Below are positions 10,714 through 22,390 of a stretch of DNA of 64,000 nucleotides, piece after piece. Made by a program: the position numbers and the translations under genes. The notes beneath the pieces are model-generated. The model worked only from the letters and a program-made list of their open reading frames with translations. It did not search any database and had not been told where the DNA came from. Positions within the stretch are counted from its first letter, which is position 1. Every line of letters starts with the position of its first letter. Source of the DNA: Lobosporangium transversale (Eukaryota; Mortierellomycota; Mortierellomycetes; Mortierellales; Mortierellaceae); assembly GCF_002105155.1 (NCBI RefSeq), contig NW_019028981.1, positions 1,652,501 through 1,716,500 of the forward strand, read 5' to 3'.

Positions 10714-12208
10714 GCTGTATTCTTGAGGCACTCTTTTTCGTTTATTTTATTTTACTTATATACTTACATGGCTATTATCATATTTTCACGCTCTCTCAGG
10801 ATTGGAAATGGTGGAAAAGGTCATCTTGATCCCTTTCGTTCCATCGTCACCATGCGACGCCTCTTCTGTCGAAAATGGTCTTACCTGGTCCGACTTCCTT
10901 GCCACCTCTGGAGAATCTATTGAGCCTTTCTCAGCTGTATCAGCAGAACATCAGGGTCAGGACCAGCATCAGAACCAGCATCTGGAATTGATTGAATTCG
11001 AACCCCTACCCTTCAACCATCCTCTATACATCCTCTTCTCGTCAGGGACAACAGGCAAACCCAAGTGTATAGTTCATTCCGCAGGTGGCATGTTACTCCA
11101 ACACAAGAAGGAGCATATCCTTCACGGAAACTTGAATTCATCCGATATCCTCTTCCAGTATACTACCACAGGTTGGATGATGTGGAACTGGCTTGTCTCG
11201 GGTTTGACCTTGGGTGCAACCATTGTTCTCTATGATGGCTCGCCCTTCAAGCCAGGTCCTTCCGCACTCTGGGATCTGGTAGAGCAAGAAAAGATCACGG
11301 CCTTCGGTACTAGTGCCAAATACATCCAAGCCATTCAGGACGTGAACTACTTCCCCAACAAATTCAACAACCTTTCGTCTCTTCATTCCATTTACTCAAC
11401 TGGATCTCCTTTGAAGCCCGAAAGCTTTGACTTTGTTTACGACCATGTGAAGAAAGATGTACTCTTGGGTTCAATTACCGGTGGCACAGATATCTGCTCA
11501 CTCTTCGCATCCCATAACGCCGCTCTCCCTGTCTATCGTGGCGAGATCCAATGCCGCTCACTGGGCATGAAGATCGAGGCCTGGACTGCTCCAAAGACAC
11601 CTGTCTTGGGCTCATCCGGTGACTTGGTTTGCTCTCGCTTATTCCCCTGTATGCCCGTCTATTTCTGGGATGATCCAGACAACAAAAAGTACAAGGCTGC
11701 CTATTTCGACAACTACATTGGCGTCTGGTACCATGGCGACTTTGTCTGGATCAATCCCAATACGGGTGGTATCGTCATGTTGGGACGATCCGATGGAACT
11801 TTGAACCCCAGTGGCGTGCGTTTTGGATCTGCAGAGATCTACAACATTGTAGACACTTATCCTGAAGTAGAGGACTCTTTGTGCGTAGGTCAAACGTCAC
11901 CAGATGGCACAGATGAACGTGTGATCTTGTTCCTAAAGGTGGCTGGAGAGGCCGGCAAGGCCATGGATGCGCCATTGGATCTAGAATTGGTCAACAGAAT
12001 CAAGACCCATATCCGAAACCAGCTTAGCCCTCGTCATGTACCAGCCGTGGTCCTCAAAATCGCAGATATCCCTTACACCATCAATGGAAAGAAGGTTGAA
12101 ATCGCTGTCAAGAAGATCATTTCTGGTCAAACAGTCGTTCCTTCTGGAACACTCGTCAATCCTGAATCATTGGATCTTTATTACAATATCCCTGAATTGA
12201 AACAGTAG
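9480..12208 (+). CDS. AACS: Acetoacetyl-CoA synthetase (acetoacetate-CoA ligase)
   Basis: Cytosolic adenylate-forming enzyme that activates acetoacetate to acetoacetyl-CoA, feeding sterol and fatty acid synthesis. Exons 9480-9609, 9696-9802, 9949-10281, 10492-10606 and 10800-12208 sum to 2,094 nt (697 aa), near the family's 650-680. The N-terminal helices ([27 protein letters not shown]) are typical of the acetyl/acetoacetyl-CoA synthetase branch. The P-loop-like AMP-binding motif is [19 protein letters not shown] (about residue 305). It is followed by [25 protein letters not shown] and the hinge region YHGDFVWIN...[20 protein letters not shown]. The C-terminal [11 protein letters not shown] contains the invariant catalytic lysine. 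The GWMMWNW signature and ITGGTDI favour acetoacetate over acetate as substrate. Introns 3 and 4 carry T-runs and a (CT)n tract. Confidence 0.93.
10640..10706. repeat. (CT)n microsatellite in AACS intron 4
   Basis: Over 30 uninterrupted CT units on the coding strand, about 34 nt after the donor and about 93 nt before the acceptor. Confidence 0.97.
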
Positions 12209-12263
12209 ATGCATTATTTTTTTATTTTATTTTTATAGAAATTTCATTTTATTATAATTATTA

Positions 12264-14594
12264 TTACATTGTACTTGATTTTGGTGTAATTGACGTTGAC
12301 GTTGACGATGATGTGGATGTGGACGCCGCAGCGGCCAGCCGTGCAGCTTCCTCCAGTTGATGTTGTTCTTGCATCATCTGTTCCTGTTTGATCCGCATCT
12401 GTTTCTCTAGCTCCTGTTGATGTAATGCCTCCATTTTCCTTCTTTCTTCCTCTTTTCTCCTCTCTGCCTCTTGCTCCTCTGTCAACTGTGCATTCTTTGT
12501 TTGATCTTTTACCTGCTGATGCTGCTGTAACTCTCGAATCTGTTGAATTTGCGCCATCATTTGCTGTTGCTGTTGTTCCAACTGTTTCTTTTCAAGCTCC
12601 TCCTGACGTTGCCGCTCAAGTATGAGCTTTTGCTGCTGTTCAATGAGCGCTGCCTCTGCTTTACGTTGCTGCAAAAGTTGGAATTGACGACGCTCAAGTT
12701 CTTCTTTTAGTGATCTTGCTTGAGACTGGATGAGTTCATTTTCATCTGAAACTTTTTTATGCTCCTCTCGCTCATCTTCAAGACTACAGCGGAGGGCAAC
12801 GATGTCCAGTGCATTTGAAGGACTGGTGTTGGTTGGTTTTGTTGCATTCGTTTTGACGAGGTTGTTATACCGCTTATACAGATCGTGAGCCTTCCTGTGG
12901 ATCATAAGAGCCCTTGTATCAAGATCAGCTTAAAGAAGGAATAAAGAGAAAGACAAACAGGCTTTTAGTTTTTTTTTTTTTTTTTTTTTTAGAAATTAAA
13001 AAGTGCGATTAAGCATCTTTAATACAAATTCTCACCTTTCGACCGATTAGCAAATGCCGTAGCGTGCGCCTCAATATCTTGTGGTGGGTACTGAAAGACA
13101 TGAAATGGTAACAAGCGCTCGATCGCATCGTGTAGAGACGAGAATGGCGTTCGATAATCTGGTCTCCTAACTTCTTTATGCGTCTTTTGGATTTCAAGCG
13201 CCATACTAGCACGAACATTATCATGGTGTTCTGCAATTTGTTGTTGAAGTCGCTCTTCGACCGCTCTGGGACCATCTGCTTCTGATGTAGCTTTCGATGT
13301 CGTAGAAAATGAGGGAAACGAAGGATCTTGTGCTGTACCTGCTGCGCCTGATGCTGTTGGTGTTGTACCTACCGTATTTTTTGCAGCGGCGGCAGCGGCG
13401 GCAGCAGCAGCTTGTAGTTGTTGTTGCTGTTGTAATAGTAATAATTGTTGACTCGCTACTGGGAACTGTTGTCGGAACATTGCTTCCTTATCCTTAAGTT
13501 GTGCCCTCAGCAACTCTAATGCTTTTTCTGCATCCAATAGATTCTGTTTCGCCAATTGTTGAGTCCTTGTATCTACAGGCTTGTTTTGTGCAAGTACTCT
13601 CTGAATTGTCAGTTGATGTTCGCGGAAAGTGTTGGTACTAGCTTGTTGAACCTCAAGCTGCTGATGAAGTTGATGAATGTCCTGAAGAAGTTTAAATTGA
13701 CGCTTTTGGTCTTGCGTTGATAGTCCCCCAGAAGCATTCTGTTGCTGTAGTATCGATGATGGAGCCTTAGCTGGTGATGATGGAGTGGTTGAAGCCGTAG
13801 CAAGCGCCTGATAAGCCTGAGGACTAGTATTATTGAAAACAAGTGCCTGAGATCCTTGTCCTGCCACGGCTGTTGTTGTTGTTTTTGATTTGCTCTGAGG
13901 AGTAGGGTAAGGCTGTCCACTTCCCAATGTACTTGATCCTACAGTGCTCCCTTTGTGATCATCATTTTGATCTGATGTTTGTAGCACATGCTTTTTTTTA
14001 GAGTATTTCCCAGTTTTATTATAGCGTCTTGTTGTCTTTAGTGATCCATCTAGAGCACTGCTACTGGTAGGGGTAGTAGGCGTAGTTGGTGAAGATGCTG
14101 AAGGCGTTGAAGGGGAAGGCCCAGGGCTATTATTCATCTGTCCAAGCGGCGCTATAGGTCTATTGCCCTGTGATTGGGCTTGTTGTTGTTGGGATTGAAC
14201 TTGTCCTTGCTGCGTCTGAGTTTGGGTCTGGGTCTTGGCCTGTGCTGTTGCAATATTTTGGACGGTGTTTTGCTGATGATGTAGTAAATTGATCTCTGCT
14301 AATAGTCTATCTCTCTGCTCTTTACTCAATGACTGGACAGACATATTATCGGGTAACTTATATATGACTTGATCCTTCGTCTTAATCATCAGTACTGTCA
14401 GTCCTGCCATTTGGATATGGGTCACAGTCTCTCCTTCTGATCCTGTGGCAACAGGAGGTATTGTTGGCGTCTTTTTTTAAATAAAAAAATAAAAATAAAA
14501 AAAAGAATGAACATAAGAAAGACAGCCATAATGATGCGTGTGTCAATAGGATATTTCTGGGCAGAAATGGGCGACTCACATTAGGTGTCGCCAT
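12264..14594 (-). CDS. GLTSCR1/BICRA-domain protein, probable chromatin-remodelling subunit
   Basis: Exons on the minus strand: 14580-14594 (15 nt, five codons), 13036-14470, 12264-12928; 2,115 nt (704 aa). Around residues 405-515 is the conserved GLTSCR1 region: RRPDYRTPFSSLHDAIERLL followed by PFHVFQYPPQD, ending in an arginine/lysine-rich helix KAHDLYKRYNNL. In animals this region of BICRA/BICRAL joins the non-canonical BAF (SWI/SNF) complex together with BRD9. The rest is low-complexity: Gln, Ser/Thr and Ala tracts between residues 60 and 400, and a Gln/Glu-rich coiled coil from about 530 to 690. The first 60 residues contain a compact segment (MAGLTVLMIKTKDQVIYKLP). Membership of a fungal SWI/SNF complex is inferred from the domain alone. 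The stop lies 55 bp from that of AACS, tail to tail. Confidence 0.8.
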
Positions 14595-15510
14595 AATGAA
14601 GGCCTAATTGCCTCTTGAGCCGTATTTTATGAAGATCGGTCTGTTGTTTAAAAGAATGTCAAATCCACTTCCAGCTTCTTTGCGGCTTTGCAGTACGTTG
14701 ATCAAAAGTAGTTTATGGACAAATGTTTTCAACCACACAAGAAGAAAGGAAAAATGAAATGAAGTGTTGTAAGTGGCTTATAATATTTTCTAACACTTCC
14801 CTTTAGTGCATAGGTCATTAACATCGGTCCATTGATAGATCCCAAGGTCACTTCCTTCTTTTCCCCTTTATTGCTTTCACCTCTATTCTGCTTGGGTCTC
14901 TATAACTTCCTCCCCGGTCGCATTATTACTCCAAATTCGGTAGTGCCACTATTATATACTAATGATGCCCTACTGAACAACAAGTTTTGCCACCAGTGAC
15001 CACACGTAGTAATATGTCAAATATATTCATAGCTGGCTGAGTCATTAACAACCAGTAGTGTGTACTACTCGTTGTCACTCATGTACCACCAGGTAGCAAA
15101 TCTGTATGGATACTAATCCCTCGCATCCACATTATAATCCAAAACATCAAACTCTATCTATACTCCATTCATTGACATGGGATGTAGGATAGTGGTCCTT
15201 TTTTCTTATTTTTTTTTTTTTTTTTTTTTTTGATCGTCTGTCTGTAATTCACTTTAGGCGATAAATAAAAAGCCTTTATACCTTGATCCACAAGAGATTA
15301 GGATACGTTTCCTCTCTATAGTGAAATCTTTGTTTTCTCTGTCCTTGTTGCTCTTTCATAAATAAAGTTCCAATATTATTTATTTCTGCAATTAAGGAAT
15401 ATTTGCCTGTTAATAATTCCATAATAGCAATCTCCCTTCTTTAGATCTTTGATCTTTTTTTTTTTTTTTTTTTTTTTTTTAATTCATATTTTCTTTCTTC
15501 TTGCTCCACC
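14595..15510. promoter_or_regulatory. Divergent intergenic region between BICRA-like and DPH5 genes
   Basis: 916 bp without a supported gene. T-runs lie at about 15210-15230 and 15456-15480, the latter just upstream of the DPH5 start. No motif is strong enough to name. Confidence 0.6.
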
Positions 15511-16502
15511 ATGCTCTATATTGTTGGCCTTGGTCTGTCTGATGAACACGACATTACTGTCAAAGGACTCGATGCTGTCAAATCATGCGAGCGCATTTAC
15601 CTAGAGGCATACACTTCAATCCTAATGGTTGAAAAGGAGAAGCTCGTATGTCTGACCCTCCCTTTTTTTTTTTTTTTTTTTTTTTTTTTGAACGACAAGC
15701 TTTTTGATGATATGATATGATATGATATGATGTACACCAACTTTTTATTTATATTAATACCATCAATAATAAAATATAGGAAGAGTTTTATGGCAAGCCA
15801 GTGACAGTGGCTGATCGTGAGATGGTCGAATCTGATTCAGATACAATTCTTGCGAACGCTCAGAATGTCAATGTGGCTTTCTTAGTCGTCGGGGATCCCT
15901 TTGGAGCCACGACTCATACCGACCTTGTCATCCGTGCAAAGGAGCTCAACATCCCTGTTCAGATCATTCACAATGCTTCAATCATGAATGCCATCGGCGC
16001 CTGTGGTCTACAACTCTACAACTTTGGTCAAACTATTTCCATGGTCTGGTTCACAGAGACTTGGCGTCCGGATTCCTGGTACAGTAGAGTGAAGGAAAAC
16101 AGAGATATTGGACTACATACGCTCTGTCTCTTGGATATCAAAGTCAAAGAACAATCATTAGAAAACATGGCTCGTGGAAGGTTGATCTACGAGCCTCCCC
16201 GTTACATGACAGTCAACACTTGTCTGGAACAGATGCTCGAGGTGGAAGAAAAGAGGAAAGAGAATGCTTATGGACCAGACACTTTAGCGATCGGATGCGT
16301 GCGACTAGGCACCCCAACCCAATTATTTATTTCCGGAACAATGGAACAGCTCCTTGAAGTGGACTTTGGAGCTCCTCTGCACTCTTTGGTCTTGATTGGA
16401 CGTAGAATGCACATCATGGAGGCAGAAATGGTCAGAGCATTTTGTCCAGAGAAACATCGAGCCAAGTTTGATGAGATTTATAAGCGTGATTACGAGTCCT
16501 AA
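15511..16502 (+). CDS. DPH5: Diphthine methyl ester synthase
   Basis: SAM-dependent methyltransferase that methylates the modified histidine of elongation factor 2 during diphthamide synthesis, in the cytosol. Exons 15511-15645 and 15780-16502; 858 nt (285 aa), the usual length. The tetrapyrrole-methylase-type fold is plain: [20 protein letters not shown] at the N-terminus, YLEAYTSIL, then [18 protein letters not shown] (SAM loop) and [20 protein letters not shown]. The C-terminal half contains [19 protein letters not shown] and the typical [14 protein letters not shown]. The intron contains a long T-run followed by a short ATGATAT repeat. The start is the first ATG and begins the conserved domain directly. 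Confidence 0.95.
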
Positions 16503-16723
16503 GAGAAAGACTCTTTCGACTAATATTTTTAGCTTTACTATCTCAAGTTTGGATCAGAAATACAAATACTTATTTTTCTTTCTTAATATTTAAGTGTATA
16601 TATATAAATATAAATTCTACATTATCGCCATTTAACTAGAAGAAATTACAATATAGGAGACCATAATGGAGAGGGTAAAGGGGAGAGAGGAGAGAAGATA
16701 GAGGTTTGCAAATGTAGCGGTTA

Positions 16724-19553
16724 TTAGTTTTTATAAACAGCATGAATCGCTTCCTCGACAGGCTTAATGACCAATTCTGGATAGTGTTGCTCTTTCATCA
16801 TATCCAGAGTAGCGTAAGCTTGATCGAGCATGTTGTTCTCAAGATACGCAAACACCATACTCTGAAAAGTCGAGGGTTCCTTGACAATAACATTAGCTGT
16901 ATTGCCATTGCTCGAATGTGAATCCGCCATGCCGTTGAAAATCTGTTCTGCAGCCAAAATATCCTGCGCTTGACCAAAGCCACGGATCAGCGTATTCTCA
17001 ATGTACGTACTCGAGGGGTGTCCTGATGCCACAAGCTCATTTCGTAGTTCGATAGCGCGACGGACATCTCTATTAATGATATGGCTCTCAATCATAGATT
17101 GGTATGCAGGCCCCTTAGGCATGATGCCAGCCTGCAACATATTATTGAAGACGACTTCAGCTGTGCAAACATCTCGGTGCTCGACGCCATATGCATGAAT
17201 TAGCGCTCCATAGTGGGATTCAGTCGCTTGAATGGGCCCATTTTTCAATGAATGAACAAGACGATTGGCCTCAGTCATATCGTAGGGTGGAATGCACGCG
17301 AAAGCCTCAATCAATAATGTGTACGTATGTTCTGTAGGAGAAAGCTTCCTGTCAAGCATGTCTCGATAGTACACCAATGCTGCCTCTCGATCTTTCTTTT
17401 GGCGAACATAAAATTGAATCATGGCGTTGTGCGGTCCCTGGCGCGGATGATAATTGGGACTATTGGTCATTTCTTTAAACAAATTCCGTGCCATTTCTTC
17501 GCTTCCAACCCTTGTACAGGCGCTGATCAAGGTTCCATAAGTAATAGCGTTGGGTCGAATCTTGTTCATAATCATATCTTCATAAACCTCCAAAACGCGA
17601 TCAATCTTGCGCCCACGAGAAAGCTTTCCAATGACAACGTTGTAGAAGAAAATATTTGGCTTAATATTATGGCGTTTGACTTCTTCCAAAATCCTGAGTG
17701 CATCATGAGCCTCATCTACCGCCCCCGTAGTCGTTGCAATCAATAATGTCGCATATCCAGTTGCATCAGGAAACTGTCCCAGCTGAACAATATCATCATA
17801 GTTCTTTTTGGCAGCTTTCATATCTCCCAAGGTGGCATTAGCGACGAGCATTGCATTATAGACCTCATATTCAGCTGCCCGACGATGGGTTTTGTCCTGA
17901 ATAGTATCCAATGAACGCCTGGCAATATCATACAATTCATGATAATTAGTCGCCCTTTCCTTTTCTCTTTTTGCACAGACTTGGATTGTGTCAGCGATAG
18001 CTTGAGGTGAGGGTAGTTGATCATTTTTGATCATCTTTGAGATTTCTTCCAACGCTACAGCGGCGTATCCGAAGCGACAGGCACGAATAATCGCTTCTGA
18101 AGGATCACCATATCGAAGAGCAATCAATCCCTGCGCATCATGCATTTTAAGTGAGCGGCGATTACTAGTGCTGCTATTGCCGTGGGATACTTGGCGCTTA
18201 TGTTGATGCTGAGCCTGAGTGCGGTAATGGGTCTGAGATTGACGCGACTGTTTCTCCTGCTGCTGTTGTCGTTGCTGCGGAGAATCCTGGCTTACTTGAA
18301 AGTTATCAGGTATATTGGGTTTAAATCCTGGATATATTTCTTGCACAGCTGTATCCCATGCGAGCTGTCCCGAATAATCTCCCAGTGTCATGAAAGAAAG
18401 TGAAATCTTTGAGCAAGCCTCTTCACTGGGTGTAATATCCATCTCCTTGCCATCCAAAAGAATCTCAATCAAGTGTCGATAACGGATACTGCTCTTCGTG
18501 AGTGTCGCTTGCATCGCTAACAGCGCTTCAAGATCTGAACAATCTAGCATCGCCTTGATTGATTCAAGCCCTGTAGAGGCTTTCAACTGACGATAAGTCC
18601 TCAGAGTCCTGTCAGCCAGCTCTGAAAATGCCAACAAGTCATGTCTATCATAATATAAATGAGTAAAATTGCAGTCCAAAATCAGTGTCTTGACTAGCTT
18701 TCAATTAAACCAACTCTTTCTTTTGGGTATGTTGTTTGTTTGATGGTTACTAGAGAACTAAAGACGAATGAAGCCTCATCGAAATGTTACTACATCGTAT
18801 GAATATCGCTATAAATCCAAATATGGCTCATTACCTATCAAGCAATTTTGCGACAGAGAGCGCCTGTGAGAAATCGCTACTATAATTAACAATTTCCCTT
18901 GCTAGTGCGACAAAGACTTGATTCTGTGAAAAATTCTGTTTTCTCCCTTGACTATGGTAGCAATCAACAAGAAGAGCAAGAGCTCTCTCAGCGTCCTGAG
19001 GGTTGTTTAGATTTAGAAACTGTGTGACGATTCGACTTGAGAGAGCCGCATCAGCATAGAAGCCTTGCCGACGCATCTCGTGTAGGAATGGAAAGACAGC
19101 TCTAGCATCTTGACCATTAATGGCATCCCAGGCATTCTTAGAGAGTTCACTATGCTTTGGGGGCGACTTTGCACCATTGCCATTAACTGTGCCATCTTGT
19201 TGAAGAGGCTGATGATTATGGATTCGTGATGTCTGTTGATAAAAATTGAGATTGGCTGCAATGGGAGTTTGAAATCTATGTCCCGAAGCAAAATGATGGT
19301 TGCTATAATAGTGTGTTTGGCCGTGGTGATGAGCTGTAGTGTTTGTATTGGCATTGTTATTTTCTCTATTGGCTTGTGATGACGAAAAGGAGCGGACAGG
19401 ATTGGCAGGTGTATTAGCGCCCGTAGGCTGTGCGGTGCGCTGGGTGAGATTGATAACCTGATTCTTAGAATTGGAGATGGGGGCCAGCTGCCTTGATACA
19501 GTCTGACGAGTAATATTTCCAAGTAATGCAGTCGTCTTAAGGTTCATCATCAT
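16724..19553 (-). CDS. Mitochondrial pentatricopeptide repeat (PPR) protein
   Basis: Exons on the minus strand: 18835-19553 and 16724-18644; 2,640 nt (879 aa). The codon spanning the intron (GAT AG|A CAT) is consistent. The N-terminus is basic and Ser/Thr-rich (TTALLGNITRQTVSRQL) as expected of a mitochondrial presequence, followed by an Asn/His/Gln-rich linker. From about residue 430 onward are tandem degenerate 35-residue PPR helices, best seen in NIFFYNVVIGKLSRGRKIDR, PNAITYGTLISACTRVG and PTEHTYTLLIEAF. PPR proteins bind organellar RNA and act in mitochondrial mRNA maturation or translation; the RNA target cannot be told here. Three ATGs occur in a row at 19545-19553; a longer in-frame start at 19610 would add a hydrophobic stretch and is less likely. 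Confidence 0.85.
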
Positions 19554-19693
19554 GGAAGTTGCAGTTGGGCAATATAAGCTGAAAATGAACACCAAGCTGC
19601 TGCGGAACAAGAATCACACTGAATGAATGCTCAGATGAATCAAATGGCCAAAAAAAAAAGAAATCGAGCGAAAGAATACAGATGCCGTAAAAA

Positions 19694-19790
19694 GGGGAGG
19701 ATAGGGGAGGATAGGGGAAAGGAAGGGGAAGGGTGAGAGAAGGGAAGGGTGAGAGGAAGGGAAGGGTGAGAGGAAGGGAAGAGAATGTGG
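19694..19790 (+). repeat. G-rich minisatellite with G-quadruplex potential
   Basis: Four GGGG runs at 19694-19697, 19704-19707, 19714-19717 and 19725-19728 have loops of 6, 6 and 7 nt. They are followed by roughly 17-bp imperfect repeats of the form GAAGGGTGAGAGGAAGG to about 19790. The tract lies upstream of the PPR gene, whose template strand carries the G-runs, and downstream of UBP6. Confidence 0.75.
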
Positions 19791-19918
19791 AAGAGAGAGA
19801 GAAACAAAACATCAAATACGAGACTTGTGACAAGTCATGCACATAACCACGTGACAACATTTTTAATTTTATTTTGTAAAAAAAAAAAAAAAAAGTGTTA
19901 CATGAGACATGAACACCT

Positions 19919-22390
19919 TTAGGGTTGTGAATTGTTGGTTACTGCTGCCTTGCGAGCAAAATTCCGTGCACGGTAAAGCGCCAAGTAAGCAACGTGGAAG
20001 TCTCCTGTGGTAGCAAGTGTAAATTAAGGTCATTAGAGTCAATTACTATTATTGTTTTTCATTTGTCATCAAAATAGTGAGTCCATGTAAGTACACCAGA
20101 TTTACCTCCACCATCAAGCTTGAGAATATCTTCCTTTGAAACTGGCGAGACCTTATCGTCGTCATATTTGTACCATTCATCTTCATCCCCTTTTTTTGTC
20201 CAACCAATATAGTGTCCAGAGTCAGCTGTTCGTCCAATATGCGTAAGTACTGCGGCAAGCTCATACTGGCCAGATGGATTTGAGCCTACATCTTGTACCA
20301 ATTCTGGATCCAAAGATTGCTCTAACGCCTCAAGGGCAGCATCGACAGCCTTTTGTTCATCTGAGGTCTTACTCGCCTCCTCACGGCCAGCTTCTTTGTC
20401 CAGTCGTTTCCGACGCTTCAAGGATGCCTCGGCATTATCCAGTTCTCGAAGCTTCACTTTGGTATTTGTCAGCTTAGATTGAAGCTCTGGAGTACAAAAT
20501 TGGGAAGCATCAAGCTCGAAAGGGAATTTAACCTTGCGTAAAATCTTGGCCTTGACCTGCTCATTTGCCTTCCAGAAAAACCGGACAAAGTTGACAGTTA
20601 AATAAGCAGGCAGTCGAGAGATTCTCTGAGACTTTGAGTAGATAGCTGATCTGCCCAAAGTTGGGGAGTTTTTTTCAATCTTTTGGTCCAAGAATTCCAA
20701 AATCCCGTTGTGCAGGTAATTGACATCTATCGGTTAAAACATGAGGCATTTGTTCGCCAAATAAACTGAGAATTGTGCTTTTGTGGATTGGATAAAGTAT
20801 TGTAGAGGCTCAACAGTCCATAAGCAAGACTTACTACTGGAAATATGACAATCAAGCTTGGAAAACGGCTCCTTGGTAATAATTACATCCTCATCTGGTG
20901 CTTCATCGCATTTCAATCTAAAATGACAATAATGCGCTATAAGACACTCGTTTGCAGCCTTGTCAACTACTTCAAATCATCACTATTGCCTTTGTGCACA
21001 TACGTTGTAGTAAATTCTCCTTGCATAAACTGAGCAACCACGTTTTGCTTTCCCTCAGCATGTGGAGGAAGCTTTGCCTTCAAAGTTGAAATAAGTTGGC
21101 TCCAGCACTCTTCTGCGTCCTGCTGCATCCATACGCCATCGCGTCCTTGCTGAGAAAACTGGGGGAACGCCCTGCGTAAATGCTGTGGTGATGTTATAAA
21201 ATCGAAATAATTAGAGTAAATACACAATACCACCTGTAAAAAAAAAAAAAAAAAAAAAAAAAAACGGAACGCTTTATTTTATAATAATATGTATCGTCTC
21301 AACTTACTGTTAGGAATCCTACAGGCAATACATCATGACCAGAAGTATTGAGCTGCCTATAAAGATCTCTCAAGGATGCTGTCATGTTGCTTGCAGTATC
21401 CAAGTTATCCGTCCCACCCTGATATTTCTGTAAATCTTGAACCAACTCTGGAACAGCGCGAAGACATTGAAGGGTGGCATTCTAAAATTTGAGAACCATT
21501 ATGAGATTTATGTGAGTATTACACATGTTAGGTTGACCAATGTAGCAGGACTATCTATTGCATGATCATACCATGTAGCAAGTATTGCCTAGGTTTGTCA
21601 GTCCAACAGGGATGTCCATCTATGTTAACAATGACGGAAGTAGGTTAGAGGGTGCAGAAATCCCTTTAAGGCCGCTTTCTTTTGTCTTTAGCTCAACTTT
21701 CTTTATACATACCGCCTTATTGAGAGTAGCCTCCGTCATATCTTCTGCAAAAAGGATTTTCTTCTCTGGTGCCTTTGGAAGCTCTCCTGCAGTGCCCATC
21801 ATCTATATTATAGTTGAGTAGGTAAGTGTTATTAAAGGCTTCGTTCGCAGGTAATGCAATAGACGGATAATTGTGGCATATACCATGAAAGTATGGCCCT
21901 AAATAGAATACACGACGAAGGATCAATTAGTGATTTTGAACATCATGGCGACTTGATCATATTGATCAGATTGTTTAGCAAGCAAAAACACTCACATTTT
22001 TCAGACCAAGCTTATTCATATCGGCGTCATCCTAAAATTCAAAGTGAAATATATAAGCAGCTGTGATACTCAATCATAAACATCACAAATCTGCTATCTC
22101 TCTTTTTTTTATATTTACCTTAAGAGTACCACCCTTGACAATGATTTTTTGTCTATCAGGTTCGACTCCTGTCAATGCGAAAAGCTGTGCCTTAAAGACT
22201 AACCCAGGTTCATCCAAGTTAAGTTCAAGGTCGTCAAACTTCTTTCCACTCCATTTGACATTTACTATTAAATTCATAATGTCGCAAAATAATTAGTTGC
22301 CTTAACATTCCACGACACTTTGGATAAAAAAAATGCTTTATTTAGTTTATAAAATATCGTGATACCTTTGATAGTATTTGCAGGAGGCAT
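19919..22390 (-). CDS. UBP6: Ubiquitin carboxyl-terminal hydrolase, proteasome-associated (UBP6/USP14)
   Basis: Deubiquitinase that binds the 26S proteasome and trims ubiquitin from substrates. Eleven exons on the minus strand: 22366-22390, 22119-22264, 21996-22031, 21884-21898, 21713-21802, 21572-21619, 21308-21481, 21004-21182, 20835-20917, 20106-20726, 19919-20004; 1,503 nt (500 aa), matching USP14/Ubp6 (494-499). An N-terminal ubiquitin-like domain (VNVKWSGKKFDDLEL through IIVKGGTLKDD) is the proteasome anchor. The catalytic Cys box is GLTNLGNTCYM|NATLQC, with an intron between Met and Asn. The catalytic His box is TADSGHYIGWTKKG, with the aspartate region WYKYDDDKVSPV. The protein ends DFHVAYLALYRAR, in the last exon. 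Exon 4 is only 15 nt (GHTFM). Introns are unusually many and short for this window. Confidence 0.95.
21884..21898 (-). other. UBP6: 15-nt exon of UBP6
   Basis: GGCCATACTTTCATG, encoding GHTFM, is flanked by ttag and gtatat. It fits the USP14 segment between the ubiquitin-like domain and the linker, where the human protein has a similar Gly-Met-Thr-Leu-Leu stretch. Confidence 0.8.

Noticed and set aside
22158-22172. Perfect pol III B-box sequence (GGTTCGACTCC) on the plus strand, possible tRNA
   Set aside because: It lies antisense within UBP6 exon 2 (coding TGVEPD) and has no acceptor or D-arm around it.
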